A DNA stretch of 64,000 nucleotides from Curtobacterium sp. VKM Ac-1393. Lineage in GTDB: Bacteria; Actinomycetota; Actinomycetes; Actinomycetales; Microbacteriaceae. Below the pieces are notes generated by a model. The model saw only the letters and a program-made list of their open reading frames with translations. It did no database searches and was not told the origin of the DNA. Positions 40,963-50,283 of the stretch are shown in pieces (positions within the stretch are counted from its first letter, which is position 1; every line of letters starts with the position of its first letter). The DNA lies in assembly GCF_015350995.1 (NCBI RefSeq), contig NZ_JADKRW010000008.1, forward strand, positions 1-64,000, read 5' to 3'. A program made the position numbers and the translations under genes.

Positions 40963-43728
40963 GTGCTGGTGGCGACCAGGTCGTTGAACGAGATCCGCAA
41001 GCAGGGCGCGAAGTTCGTCTCCGAGTGGAAGGACACCCCAGGGGAGGAACGGCAGTGGGCGCAGTCGTTCGTCCGTGACCTCCTCGCCGTGTACGGCATC
41101 ACGGAGACGAAAGCGGCGTCCTACGAGCTGCGAGCGAAGCGTTCCACGACCGGCGGCGGCGGGTACATCGACGCGCTCGTGCCCGGGCTGGCGCTCATCG
41201 AGATGAAGTCCGAGGGCAAGGACCTCGTCAAGGCGGAGCAGCAGGCGTTGGACTACATCGACGCGCTCACCGACGCGGAGGCACCCCGTTGGGTCATCAC
41301 CTCCGACTTCAAACGGTTCCGGGTCCTTGACCTCCACAACCGCACCGAGGGCGCCATCGAGGAGTTCACCCTCCTCGACCTGCCGGTGAAGGCCGACAAG
41401 CTCGCGTTCCTCGCTGGCTACCAGACCCGGTCGTTCGGCTCAGCGGAACAGGAGACCGCTTCGGTACGTGCGGCGAGGATCATGGCGTCGCTGTACGAGA
41501 CGCTGGAAAAGTCTGGGTACCCCGACCATGAGGCGTCGGTGTTCCTCGTCCGCGTGCTGTTCTGCCTCTACGCCGACGATTCCGGCCTCTGGGACCGCGA
41601 TCTCTTCCAGGAGTTCGTCGAAGACCGCACCCGCGAAGACGGCTCCGACCTCGGCCCGCAGCTTTCAATGTTCTTCCAGGTGCTGAACCAGAAGACCAAG
41701 CCAGGGCACCTCGACGAAGCGCTGCAGAAGCTGCCGTACGCGAACGGCGGGGTGTTCGCTGAGCCCATCAGCATCCCCGCGTTCGACTCTGAGATGCGGA
41801 CGAAGCTGCTCGACGCGTGCGGGTTCAACTGGTCCGGCATCAGCCCCGCCATTTTCGGGTCGCTGTTCCAGGCGGTGAAGGATAAGAGGTCCCGCCGGCA
41901 GCTCGGGGAGCATTACACGACCGAGACGAACATTCTCAAGACGCTCGGGCCGCTGTTCCTCGACGACCTCCGCGACCGGTTCGCGCACCAGCAGCACTCC
42001 ATCCAGGAGCTCAAGAAGCTGCGCCGTCACCTCGGCGACCTGCGCGTCCTCGACCCGGCATCCGGCTGCGGGAACTTCCTCCTCCTGGCATACCGGGAAC
42101 TCCGAGCCCTCGACCTCAGTATCCTCACCCGGCTCCGGGAACTCGGCGACACCACCGAAGTGCCGACGATGTTCTTCACCCGCGACGACCTGGTCGTGAA
42201 GCCGGAGCACTTTTTCGGCATCGAAATCGAGGAGTGGCCGGCCCGCATCGCAGCGACCGCGCTGCACCTCGCCGACCACCAGGCGAATCAGGCCATGTCC
42301 CTCGAGCTCGGCATGGCACCCGATTCCCTGCCGCTCGGCACCATCGGAACCGTCCACGTTGGCAACGCCCTCCGCACCGACTGGTCGCACATCCTCACCC
42401 CGACCGCGGACACCATCATCGTCGGGAACCCGCCGTTCAAGGGGCACCGAGGACGAAGCGACGAGCAAGCCGCGGACCTCCGCTCCGTTTGGGGTCGTGA
42501 CGATATCGGCCGGCTCGACTACGTCACAGCCTGGTACAAGAAGGCGGTCGAGTACTTCGACGGAACCGTCGGCGGACGGTTCGCATTTGTGTCGACAAAC
42601 TCCATCGCTCAAGGAGAGCCGGTGGCGACACTGTTCGCACCGGTGTTCGCCGCGGGCTGGCGGATCCGGTTCGCGCACCGCACGTTCCTGTGGACGTCGG
42701 AAGCGCCCGGCGCCGCCGCGGTCCACTGCGTCATCGTCGGCTTCGACCGGGGCGGCCGGTCAGCGCCGGCACCGCGGCTGTTCTTCTACGACACACTCCG
42801 CGCCGACCCGCGAGCTGAGGCGGTCAAATCCGTGAACGCGTACCTCGTCGACGGACCGAACCTCCTCGTCGGACAGCGCCGCACCGTCCTCGCGCCCGAC
42901 CTTCCCGCCGTGACGATGGGGAGCATGCCGCGAGACGGGAAAAACCTCCTCATCGAACAGGACCAGTACGCAGAGGTTGCCGCTGATCCCGTCGCGATGA
43001 AGTACGTCCGCCCGTTCGTCATGGGAGAGGAGTTCATCAACGGGGAGCAGCGCTGGTGCCTGTGGATGACCGACCTAGACCCGAAGGACGTGCAACGGTC
43101 CCCGGTCCTCAAGAAGCGCCTCGACGGGGTCCGTGAGATGCGGAAGAACTCAAAAGCGGAGTCCACCCGGAAGATGGCGCTCACACCGCACCTGTTCGGG
43201 CAGCGCTCACAGCCGACAACGCCGTACCTCGGCATCCCGAAGGTGTTCACTGAACGGCGCCTTTGGGTGACCGCTGCACGACTCGACGCGGACGTCATCG
43301 CGGGCGACAAGGTCTACAAGGTCGATGACCCGGACGGGTTCGCGTTTGCCATCATGTCGTCGTCCATGTTCATCACGTGGCAGAAGACTGTCGGCGGCCG
43401 CCTCAAATCGGACCCGTCGTTTTCTAACACCCTTGTGTGGAACACGCTGCCGCTGCCAAAGGTCACCGATTCGGTGCGGCAATCTGTCATCGCCGCCGGG
43501 AAGAGGGTGCTCGAAGCGCGGGAACTGCGCCCCGGCCGGTCCCTCGAGGACGCATACAACCCGGACGCGATGGACCCGAAACTCATCTCAGCGCACCACG
43601 CGCTTGACCGAGTCGTCGACAGAGCGTTCGGTGCGCGGAAAGCTCTCGACTCGGAAGCTGATCGGCAGCGGGTTTTGTTCCAACGGTTTGAAGAGCTGAC
43701 TGATGCGGGGCAACTGCCGGTGAAGTAG
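40963..43728 (+). CDS. MmeI-like (type IIL) single-chain restriction-modification enzyme
   Basis: 921 residues, the MmeI size. N-terminal nuclease: YIDALVPGLALIEMKSEG with Asp70, Glu80 and Lys82 (D-x9-E-x-K). A helical linker (about 170-340) precedes the adenine methyltransferase with motif I LDPASGCGNF (about 365) and motif IV NPPF (about 490). The C-terminal third is the target-recognition domain. GTG start with GAGGGG just upstream. In this class one protein methylates one strand of an asymmetric site and cuts about 20 bp away; the specificity cannot be read. G+C is high, like the core genome, unlike Hachiman. Confidence 0.88.
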   Translation: MLVATRSLNEIRKQGAKFVSEWKDTPGEERQWAQSFVRDLLAVYGITETKAASYELRAKRSTTGGGGYIDALVPGLALIEMKSEGKDLVKAEQQALDYIDALTDAEAPRWVITSDFKRFRVLDLHNRTEGAIEEFTLLDLPVKADKLAFLAGYQTRSFGSAEQETASVRAARIMASLYETLEKSGYPDHEASVFLVRVLFCLYADDSGLWDRDLFQEFVEDRTREDGSDLGPQLSMFFQVLNQKTKPGHLDEALQKLPYANGGVFAEPISIPAFDSEMRTKLLDACGFNWSGISPAIFGSLFQAVKDKRSRRQLGEHYTTETNILKTLGPLFLDDLRDRFAHQQHSIQELKKLRRHLGDLRVLDPASGCGNFLLLAYRELRALDLSILTRLRELGDTTEVPTMFFTRDDLVVKPEHFFGIEIEEWPARIAATALHLADHQANQAMSLELGMAPDSLPLGTIGTVHVGNALRTDWSHILTPTADTIIVGNPPFKGHRGRSDEQAADLRSVWGRDDIGRLDYVTAWYKKAVEYFDGTVGGRFAFVSTNSIAQGEPVATLFAPVFAAGWRIRFAHRTFLWTSEAPGAAAVHCVIVGFDRGGRSAPAPRLFFYDTLRADPRAEAVKSVNAYLVDGPNLLVGQRRTVLAPDLPAVTMGSMPRDGKNLLIEQDQYAEVAADPVAMKYVRPFVMGEEFINGEQRWCLWMTDLDPKDVQRSPVLKKRLDGVREMRKNSKAESTRKMALTPHLFGQRSQPTTPYLGIPKVFTERRLWVTAARLDADVIAGDKVYKVDDPDGFAFAIMSSSMFITWQKTVGGRLKSDPSFSNTLVWNTLPLPKVTDSVRQSVIAAGKRVLEARELRPGRSLEDAYNPDAMDPKLISAHHALDRVVDRAFGARKALDSEADRQRVLFQRFEELTDAGQLPVK

Positions 43729-43919
43729 CCAGCGAAGGACACGTCCCCCCCCGGTCGGGACGCGTGCGGTCAGCGTGCGTCTCGACCAGAATGGGAGGAT
43801 CGCTCGAAGCCGCTGACTGGACCGCGCCTACCCTCGGGCGCGAGTCGGTGAGCGGCGTCAGGCGCCCCGCTCGGGGGTAAACGAAAAACGGACGGACGAT
43901 TGTTCGAGAGGCAGGAGCA

Positions 43920-44460
43920 TTGGCGTTGGACTCGGAAACAGGCAAAGCGGACCGAGCGATCACGCAATGGCGCGACTCTCTCCTAAAACCTTTCAGGCCG
44001 GAATCGACTGTTGAACTACCGGCCAACTCGATCGTCGACGATCGAGTACTCGAGGCACTCCGCGGCCGAGGTTTTCGAGTTGATAGCAGCGGAGATCCTC
44101 ACGTTCACGCTGGGCACACGTGCGGACGAGCGCAACGCCGCGTCGGTTGCCGACGACGAAGAACTGGCGACGTCCGACGTCGAGGGCGCCGTACTCGAGC
44201 AGCTCCGCGAGTTCGACTTTGAGCAGCACCCCGGACACCTGTTTACCGACAAGACGCAGCGGGACGTCGACCGAGCCCTCCGTAACCTAGCAGCAGCGTC
44301 CAAGCGGGAGTTCATCGACAAGGGTCTGCGCATCCTGTACGTGGCGCTCGGCGAACTGCGATGGGTCGACGGCGCCGGCGATACCCGCCGCAGTCCGCTT
44401 CTGCTCGTGCCAGCCGAGCTCGCCGCGCATGGGCCCAGGGAACGAACGAACGTCCGATTC
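43920..44460 (+). pseudogene. DUF4011 helicase remnant (frameshifted, 3' truncated)
   Basis: The DUF4011 N-terminus is recognisable in two frames. TTG start at 43920 after GGAG gives ITQWRDSLL; frame +1 then gives SGRNRLLNYRPTRSSTIEY. One extra A in the A-run at 43985-43988 separates them: with three A's the text reads SLLNLSGRNRLLNYRP, the family consensus. Downstream LYVALGELRW and SPLLLVPAEL follow, then homology stops near 44460, where minus-strand mupG sequence begins. More than 80% of the expected ~1,500-2,000-residue helicase is missing, so this is a dead gene at the island edge. Confidence 0.72.
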
Positions 44461-44469
44461 CCTCCGAGG

Positions 44470-45427
44470 AGAGCGACACGATCGTCTGCCGGCAGATCCC
44501 GCAGAATGATCGCAACCTCTCCGCAGTGCCTCCCCGCTGACGCCAACTGCACGGTGACCGAGCCCGCCGGCCTCGGCTGCCCACCAACCTTGGGCAGCGG
44601 CAGCCTGGCGAACCGCTCCCGCGAGTGCTCCAGCCGGCTCATGGCCTCGGCAGCGTGGGGTCGGTTCCGGTCGGGGATCGTCAATGCCTCGATGACCGCC
44701 GGGTGCACGCCCGGGGCTGCGGTGCCGTCGAGCACAACGAGGTCATCCCGGACGAATGACCCGAGGCGGGACCACGCGTTATAGGTGAGTGCCGGATCCC
44801 CGACGTACACGTCGTCCACACCGGCGTCGACGAGCGACAGCGCCTGGAACAGTGGCGGCGAGTTCCGATGCTGATCAACGGTCGGCACCCCCCGCCGAGT
44901 GGCCCTCGGCGGACGAAGTCCCCAGCGACGAACGCCCCGACCCGCCAACCGAACCGCCAGGCAACGGACACCGACGCCGCGACCGAGGACAACGCCAGCC
45001 CGGTCCACTCCCGCGGATAGAAGTTGTGGATCAGCTCGACGTCCAGGTCGGCGAACAGCGCGAGGTCAGCGGCCCGCAGCGTGCTGGCGTTGAGCGCGAT
45101 CGGCAGTACGGAAGCGATCGAACGGATCTCCGCGACCGGGAATCCGAAGTCGATCCGCACACGCGCGACCCCGATCGACCGCAGGAACTCCCACGGCGAA
45201 TCCCCGAGCAGCCGAGCGGTGTTGGGGGAGACGTCGGCCACGACCGACAGGCCCGACGAAGTGGCGGCCGACACGATTGCGGCCGCCGCGGCACGAGCCC
45301 CATCGGCGGAGTCCTCCGGGATGTGCAACGAGGCGAACGCGAGCTTCGCACCCGCGGCCGCCGCGGCCTCGAAGGTCGGACCCGCCAGCGGAGCATGCGC
45401 CAGGTACGCGCTCGCGCCCAACCGCAT
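44470..45427 (-). pseudogene. mupG: 6-phospho-N-acetylmuramidase MupG (DUF871), frameshifted and 3' truncated
   Basis: Starts at the ATG overlapping the murP stop (TGATG) with MRLGASAYL, and continues as a DUF871 TIM barrel: FASLHIPEDS, VVADVSPNT, DFGFPV, NFYPREWTGL. At the C-run 44888-44893 (G-run on the coding strand) the frame is lost after RGPLGGG; the next frame continues VPTVDQHRNSPP, VDDVYVGDPALTYNAW and ILRDLPADDRVAL. One added G would restore a single reading frame. The expected last ~30 residues are missing; homology ends near 44470, at the junction with the helicase remnant. MupG hydrolyses MurNAc-6P-GlcNAc; loss may cripple this step unless another copy exists. Confidence 0.8.
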
Positions 45428-47031
45428 CAGCGCGAAGCCCCCGCCCGAGCGGAACCGGCAGCGGCACCGGCAGCAGGAGTCCCCGCGGCACCGGCAGCAG
45501 GAGGCGCATCGGTCGCGTCAGCCGGCACGGCCGACGACACCAGGTCGAGCGGCGCCCCAGGAGCGGACTGCTCCTCGAGGTCGGCCTTCACGGACGCGGA
45601 CACCCCGAACAGCAGCGTCGCCACGAACCCGACGACGTACGCCACGATGAGCCCCGATCCGTACCCGAGCAGCGCCCACCCGTACCCGGACGAGCCGTTC
45701 AGCAGCGGGATGAGCGACAGGTCCGAGGCCCCGATGGCGATCGCTCCGACGGAGTGCCCGAGCTGGTCGAACAGCCCGACGACACCGCCACCGAACGCCC
45801 CACCGATGCACGCGGTGATGAACGGCCGCCCGAGGGGCAGCGTGACGCCGTAGATGAGGGGCTCGCCGACGCCGAGGAACCCGGCGGGCAGCGCTCCGCG
45901 GATGGTCCGCACCAGCGATGCGTTCGACCGGAACCGCACCCACAGTGCGATGCACGCACCGATCTGCCCGGCGCCACCCATCGCCAGCACGGGCAGCAGC
46001 ACGGTCCACCCGGTCTGGTCGATCAGCGTGGTGTGGATCGGGATGAGCCCCTGGTGCATGCCGGTCATGACGAGCGGCAGGAAGAGCCCTCCGAGCACGA
46101 AGCCGGCGAAGGCCCCGCCATTCGCGAGCAGCCAGGTTGCAGCGGTCCCGATCGCGACGGAGACGACACCGGCGACGGACATCAGGATTCCGAGCGTGAC
46201 CGACCCGGCAACGAGCACGGTCACGGTCGGCACCACGATGAGCGCGATGACGTCGGGCGTGACCCGGCGCATGAAGCGTTCGACGTAGGCGGCGAGGATG
46301 CCGCCGGCCAACGCCCCGAGCACACCGCCCTGCCCGGGAGCCAGGGTCTCGCCGAACACGGTCACGTTCGCGACCCCGGCCGCGACGATGATGCCGCCGA
46401 CCGCACCGCCGAGGATGGGCGTGCCGCCGAACTCCTTCGCGGCGTTCATCCCGACGAACACGGCGAGCAGCGACAGGAACCCGGAGGACAGCACGCCGAG
46501 GAACGGCGTCACCCCGGGCACCCACCCCAGGTTCGTCAGGATGCCGTTGATCCCGGCGATCAGACCACAGGCGATCAGCGCCGGGATGAGCGGGATGAAG
46601 ATCGCGGAGATCTTCCGGATCGCGCGCATGGTGCGGCCGTCGGAGCGGGACCGCGCGGAGGCCTTGATCGACGCGCCGCGAGCGGCGAGCTCTTCGGGCG
46701 ACGCACCAGACGCACCGGATGCACCCGACGCGGCAGCGGCACTGGACGCGCCAGCCCCACCAACCGCATCCGCCGGGGCGGCCGCGCGCAGGGCCTCCAG
46801 GCCGTCGGCCACGCGGTCGACGAGACCCGGGCCGAGCACGATCTGCAGGTTCGAGCCGGCCGCGATCGCGGCCATGACACCGTCGGTGGCCTGCAGCGCA
46901 GGCAGGTCGACAGAAGCAGGAGAAGCCACCTCGACTCGCAGGCGGGTCATGCAGTTCTCGACGTCGGCGATGTTCGCGGAGCCACCGACGGAGTCGAGGA
47001 TCTGCTGGGCGAGTTGCTGTGCATCGGGCAT
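45427..47031 (-). CDS. murP: PTS EIIBC component for N-acetylmuramic acid (MurP-like)
   Basis: 534 residues. EIIB domain first (1-80) with the phosphocysteine in ENCMTRLRVEV, then an Ala/Gly-rich linker, then a ten-helix EIIC domain (about 125-480) with GGTPILGG, MHQGLIPIHT and GVGEPLIYGV motifs of the glucose-superfamily permeases. A Pro/Ala-rich tail closes the protein. No EIIA domain is attached, so it must borrow one. Placement between murQ and mupG identifies MurNAc (or MurNAc-GlcNAc) as the likely substrate, delivered as the 6-phosphate. Confidence 0.9.
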   Translation of the reverse strand: MPDAQQLAQQILDSVGGSANIADVENCMTRLRVEVASPASVDLPALQATDGVMAAIAAGSNLQIVLGPGLVDRVADGLEALRAAAPADAVGGAGASSAAAASGASGASGASPEELAARGASIKASARSRSDGRTMRAIRKISAIFIPLIPALIACGLIAGINGILTNLGWVPGVTPFLGVLSSGFLSLLAVFVGMNAAKEFGGTPILGGAVGGIIVAAGVANVTVFGETLAPGQGGVLGALAGGILAAYVERFMRRVTPDVIALIVVPTVTVLVAGSVTLGILMSVAGVVSVAIGTAATWLLANGGAFAGFVLGGLFLPLVMTGMHQGLIPIHTTLIDQTGWTVLLPVLAMGGAGQIGACIALWVRFRSNASLVRTIRGALPAGFLGVGEPLIYGVTLPLGRPFITACIGGAFGGGVVGLFDQLGHSVGAIAIGASDLSLIPLLNGSSGYGWALLGYGSGLIVAYVVGFVATLLFGVSASVKADLEEQSAPGAPLDLVSSAVPADATDAPPAAGAAGTPAAGAAAGSARAGASR

Positions 47032-47090
47032 TGCTGTGCTCCTCGGGGGAAGGAATCGAGCGGAAGGAAAGCGGAGGAAGGGAAGCGTGT

Positions 47091-48014
47091 CTAGAGCACG
47101 GCGCGCAACGAGCCGGAAGCAGCGACGAGGCGCTCACGGGCCGAAGCAGCCGAGGCGCCGGTGAGGATCACGGCGATGGCGGTCTTCACCTCGCCGTCCG
47201 AGGCATCGAGCGCCGCCTGGACCTCGGCGGAGGCAGCGCCGGTGACGTCCTGCACGAGCGAGAACGCCCGCGCGACGAGCTTCGCGTTCGTCGCCCGCAC
47301 GTCGACCATGCGGTTGCCGTAGGTCTTGTGGCTGCGCACCATCGCGAGCGTGGTGAGCATGTTCAGCACGAGCTTCTGCGCGGTGCCTGCCTTCAGGCGG
47401 GTCGAGCCGGCGATGAACTCGGGGCCGACGACGACGTCGATGGCGATGTCCGCCTCCCGCCCCGCGGCCGAGTCGGGGTTGCACGCGACGGAGACCGACA
47501 GGGCGGACCTGCGCCGGGCCTCCAGGATGGCTGCGATGACGTAGGGCGTCCTGCCGGACGCGCTGATCCCGACGACCACGTCGTCGGCCGTCAGGCCGAG
47601 CGCGTCGAGGTCGCGGACGGCCGCTGCTTCGTCGTCCTCTGCGCCCTCGACGGCGGTGGTCAGGGCGACGTCGCCGCCGGCGATCAGGCCGACGACCTGC
47701 GAGGGGTCGGTGCCGAAGGTGGGTGGGCACTCGCTGGCGTCGAGGACGCCGAGCCGGCCCGGCGTGCCGGCGCCGACGTAGACGAGTCTGCCGCCGCGCG
47801 CGAACGCTGCGGCGATCGAGTCTGCCGCCAGGGCGATGGCCGGAAGGCACGGCTCCAGTGCCGCAGGCACGCTGCGGTCGCCGGCGTTCATGCGCTGGGC
47901 GGCTTCCAGCGTGGAGATCGTGTCGATGTCGTCGAGTGAGTGGTCGGTCGCCTCGGTCGTGAGGGCGGCGAGTTCGTCGCGGAGGGCGTCGTGCGTTTCG
48001 TGCGTCTGGTTCAT
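47091..48014 (-). CDS. murQ: N-acetylmuramic acid 6-phosphate etherase MurQ
   Basis: 307 residues, standard length. SIS-fold signatures: RLVYVGAGTPGRLGVLDASECPPTFGTDP and GPEFIAGSTRLKAGTAQKLVLNML, both diagnostic of MurQ, and GISASGRTPYV. It splits MurNAc-6P into GlcNAc-6P and D-lactate in the cytoplasm. Eight bases after murR and 59 before murP on the same strand, so one peptidoglycan-recycling operon. Confidence 0.95.
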   Translation of the reverse strand: MNQTHETHDALRDELAALTTEATDHSLDDIDTISTLEAAQRMNAGDRSVPAALEPCLPAIALAADSIAAAFARGGRLVYVGAGTPGRLGVLDASECPPTFGTDPSQVVGLIAGGDVALTTAVEGAEDDEAAAVRDLDALGLTADDVVVGISASGRTPYVIAAILEARRRSALSVSVACNPDSAAGREADIAIDVVVGPEFIAGSTRLKAGTAQKLVLNMLTTLAMVRSHKTYGNRMVDVRATNAKLVARAFSLVQDVTGAASAEVQAALDASDGEVKTAIAVILTGASAASARERLVAASGSLRAVL

Positions 48015-48022
48015 GGTGGTGC

Positions 48023-48919
48023 TCAGTTCCGGTGGTGGGTGCGGACGGCGTCGCGGCTGCGGGCGAGGAGCGGCTGCGACCGCTCGTCGGTGCGCTGCGC
48101 GACGACGATGAACAGGGCGTCGACGATGGCGAGTTGGCTCATCCGGCTGCCCATGGCGGCGGGGCGGAGGGCGCTCTCGGCACCGGCGACGCCGAGCAGG
48201 ACGTGGTGGGCCGTGGTGGCGAGCGGGGCGTTGGCGTGGCCGGTGATCGCGACGATCGTCGACCGCTGGGCTGCGGCGGCGTGAGCGACCTCGAGGGTCT
48301 CGGTGGTGGAGCCCGAGTGGCTGACGAGCACCAGGACGTCGTGCTCGCCGATGACGCTCGCGAGGGTCAGGGCGTTGTGCGGGTCGTCGGCGATCGAGCT
48401 CACGATGCCGATGCGCTCGAGCTTCAGGTGCAGGTCACGCGCGACGATGCCGCTCGCGCCGACGCCGTACAGGACGACGCGGCGGGCTTCGCTCACTGCT
48501 GCGGCTGCTGCTTCGAGGGCGTGCGGGTCGAGCGCTGCGCGGGTGTCGGCCATCACGGCGCGGACGTCCTCGGTGACCTTCGCGATGACGGTGGCGACGT
48601 CGTCGTCGACGGCGACCCCGGCGTGGATCTCGGTGTGTTCGCGCTCGTGGATGCCGCGCTCGACGGCCCGGGTCATGCTGCGCTGCAGGCCGGCGAAGTT
48701 CGCGAAGCCCAGGTGCTGCGCGAAGCGGGAGACGGTGGCGGGGGAGACGCCCGCGCGGCCGGCGAGGTCGGCGGCGTTCGTGGTGGCTGCGGCTGCCGGG
48801 TCCTCGAGGACGGCGTCGGCGATGGCGCGCATGCTCGAGGGCATCGTGGCCGACTGGGTGCGGACGAGGGCGAAGGCGTCGGCGCGCTCGACCCGGTCGG
48901 CTCGCTCGGTGATCGTCAT
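48023..48919 (-). CDS. murR: MurR/RpiR-family transcriptional regulator
   Basis: 298 residues. N-terminal RpiR helix-turn-helix (about 20-95: MPSSMRAIADAVLEDP, AGVSPATVSRFAQHLGFANFAGLQ) and a C-terminal SIS sugar-phosphate-binding domain (about 130-280: VVLYGVGASGIVARDLHLKLERIG and LVSHSGSTTETLEVA). First gene of the MurNAc operon. It probably represses its own operon and is released by MurNAc-6P, as known for MurR. Matching GAAAG-containing sites lie just upstream. Confidence 0.9.
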   Translation of the reverse strand: MTITERADRVERADAFALVRTQSATMPSSMRAIADAVLEDPAAAATTNAADLAGRAGVSPATVSRFAQHLGFANFAGLQRSMTRAVERGIHEREHTEIHAGVAVDDDVATVIAKVTEDVRAVMADTRAALDPHALEAAAAAVSEARRVVLYGVGASGIVARDLHLKLERIGIVSSIADDPHNALTLASVIGEHDVLVLVSHSGSTTETLEVAHAAAAQRSTIVAITGHANAPLATTAHHVLLGVAGAESALRPAAMGSRMSQLAIVDALFIVVAQRTDERSQPLLARSRDAVRTHHRN

Positions 48920-48928
48920 CCCGCTATG

Positions 48929-48972
48929 AAAGCGTCTTTCGTGCGCGAGCGCCAGGGGTGAAAGTAAATTGC
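48929..48972 (-). promoter_or_regulatory. Candidate MurR operator region
   Basis: GAAAGCGTCTTTC (48929-48941) is a perfect dyad with 5-bp arms GAAAG/CTTTC, 9 nt upstream of the murR start. A second GAAAGTAAATTGCG element starts at 48959. The repeated GAAAG half-site is the likely binding unit of the RpiR-type regulator (inference). Confidence 0.5.
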
Positions 48973-49020
48973 GTGTTAAGGGTGGTGGAGTGTCTCGCGG
49001 CGGCTGCTCGCGCGTTCAGT

Positions 49021-49067
49021 GAGCAGAAAACGTCGAGTTGCCGCGGCGGACTCGACGTCTTCTGCTC
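49021..49067 (-). terminator. Strong hairpin downstream of the membrane-protein gene
   Basis: 18-bp arms with one mismatch: GAGCAGAAAACGTCGAGT and ACTCGACGTCTTCTGCTC, loop 11 nt. It lies about 40 nt past the stop of the minus-strand gene at 49109. No T-run follows on the minus strand, so a terminator is likely but not certain; it may be another dispersed palindrome. Confidence 0.55.
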
Positions 49068-49108
49068 TCTCGATGAGCGGCGGAAGCGAACTCGGGCGGT
49101 CGTGCTCG

Positions 49109-49696
49109 TCAGGCCTGCGGGGACGGGGGCGCCTCGACGGTCGCCGCCCGCAGGTACCGCCGCGACCGACGTGCTGCGCGCAGCAGGATCGGCGTCATGA
49201 TCAGAGCGGTGAAGAGGAGTGCTGCGCAAAGGAACCGGGTGAACGCCGAGCCGAAGACGTCGTCGTCCGCGAGCCTCGGGAACTGGGCGCCGGCGATGCC
49301 GAGGTAGAGCAGGAGGAACTGCGCGAGGGCGAGCGGCTGGTAGGTGGAGAGCAGTCGTGCGTGCTCGCGAGCTCGGAGGGCGAGGTCGGACTCGGGCGGC
49401 TGGATCGGGCTGCCGGTCTTGATCGCTTGCGTCACCACGCGCTTGCCGGCAGGGGAGAGCCCCGCCGTGGTGGCCTGCATCGCGGTCGACATCCCGATCG
49501 TCGTGGCGAGGATCGAGAATGTACCGGTCAGGCCACTCGTGGACGCGCCGAAGCCGACGACGGTGAGGACTGCGACGGCGCCCGACTCGGTCATGGCCAG
49601 CAGCCCGCCGATGACGGCGCCGACGACGGCTCCGATCAGTGCGAGCAGGGTCGTCCGTCGCCAGGCGCGCCGTGCTGTCAGTTCGAGTTCCCCCAT
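49109..49696 (-). CDS. Membrane protein, hypothetical
   Basis: 195 residues, four predicted membrane helices: two at the N-terminus (LLALIGAVVGAVIGGLLAM and AVLTVVGFGASTSG), two near the C-terminus (LALAQFLLLYLGIAGA and LCAALLFTALIMTPILL), with a ~60-residue charged loop between. No family recognised. Its start overlaps the previous gene end by 19 nt, so it is the last gene of the ATPase/permease operon and may be part of the same transporter complex. Confidence 0.75.
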   Translation of the reverse strand: MGELELTARRAWRRTTLLALIGAVVGAVIGGLLAMTESGAVAVLTVVGFGASTSGLTGTFSILATTIGMSTAMQATTAGLSPAGKRVVTQAIKTGSPIQPPESDLALRAREHARLLSTYQPLALAQFLLLYLGIAGAQFPRLADDDVFGSAFTRFLCAALLFTALIMTPILLRAARRSRRYLRAATVEAPPSPQA

Positions 49697-50283
49697 GTGC
49701 CCACCCTACGAGCGGATCGCCGGACCGTGACGACGGCCGCGGCGATGACGATCGGTGCGACGAACAGCCAGTAGGTGAGTTCGGCGTTCGTGGTGACGAC
49801 GCCGGCCCAGACGGCAGGGCGATCCGGCGTTCCGCGTCCGAACAGCCCTGCGACGAGCAGGTACAGGACGCCCGGCACGGACTGGTAGCGATCACCGAGC
49901 ACCGCACGGCTGGCCATCGCGAGCGCGCAGAACGCGATCGTGTTCCGGATGGTGGCGAGCGAGACAGCGGGGTCCGCGCCGAGGGTGAGGCCTACGGTGC
50001 CGATCGCGCAGACGAGTCCGATCACCACCAGGACGGTGCCCGCCTCGCGCAGGTCGGTGCGTCGAGCCGGAGCGGGGAACGGCGCGCGGCTGATCGATGC
50101 ACCCGCCGCGATCGCGAGCACCAACGGACCGACCGCTGCGACGGGGATCATCGCGAAGGGTGCGCCACCGCCGAACGACGGGAACAGCATGCCGATCGGT
50201 CCGAGGCCGATCGAGAGCACCGTGACGGCGGTCGTGAGCCCGAGGAGCGCCGCCGTGCGGTGCACACGCAACCACCAGATCAT
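49678..50283 (-). CDS. Membrane protein, hypothetical
   Basis: 201 residues from the ATG overlapping the upstream stop (ATGA). Five or six membrane helices, starting at WWLRVHRTAALLGLTTAVTVLSIG. No recognised family; it looks like a second membrane component of the ABC unit. Start chosen because the overlap is exact and the sequence before it is out of frame noise. Confidence 0.78.
   Translation of the reverse strand: MIWWLRVHRTAALLGLTTAVTVLSIGLGPIGMLFPSFGGGAPFAMIPVAAVGPLVLAIAAGASISRAPFPAPARRTDLREAGTVLVVIGLVCAIGTVGLTLGADPAVSLATIRNTIAFCALAMASRAVLGDRYQSVPGVLYLLVAGLFGRGTPDRPAVWAGVVTTNAELTYWLFVAPIVIAAAVVTVRRSARRVGTWGNSN

Noticed and set aside
43740..43760. Run of eight C's as a phase-variable switch
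   Set aside because: It is intergenic, about 170 bp before the dead helicase gene, and not inside a coding frame or between clear promoter boxes.
44011..44784. Intact gene across the helicase remnant into mupG
   Set aside because: Past about 44460 the plus-strand translation becomes Arg/Ser-rich and the minus strand carries mupG homology, so the open frame is accidental.
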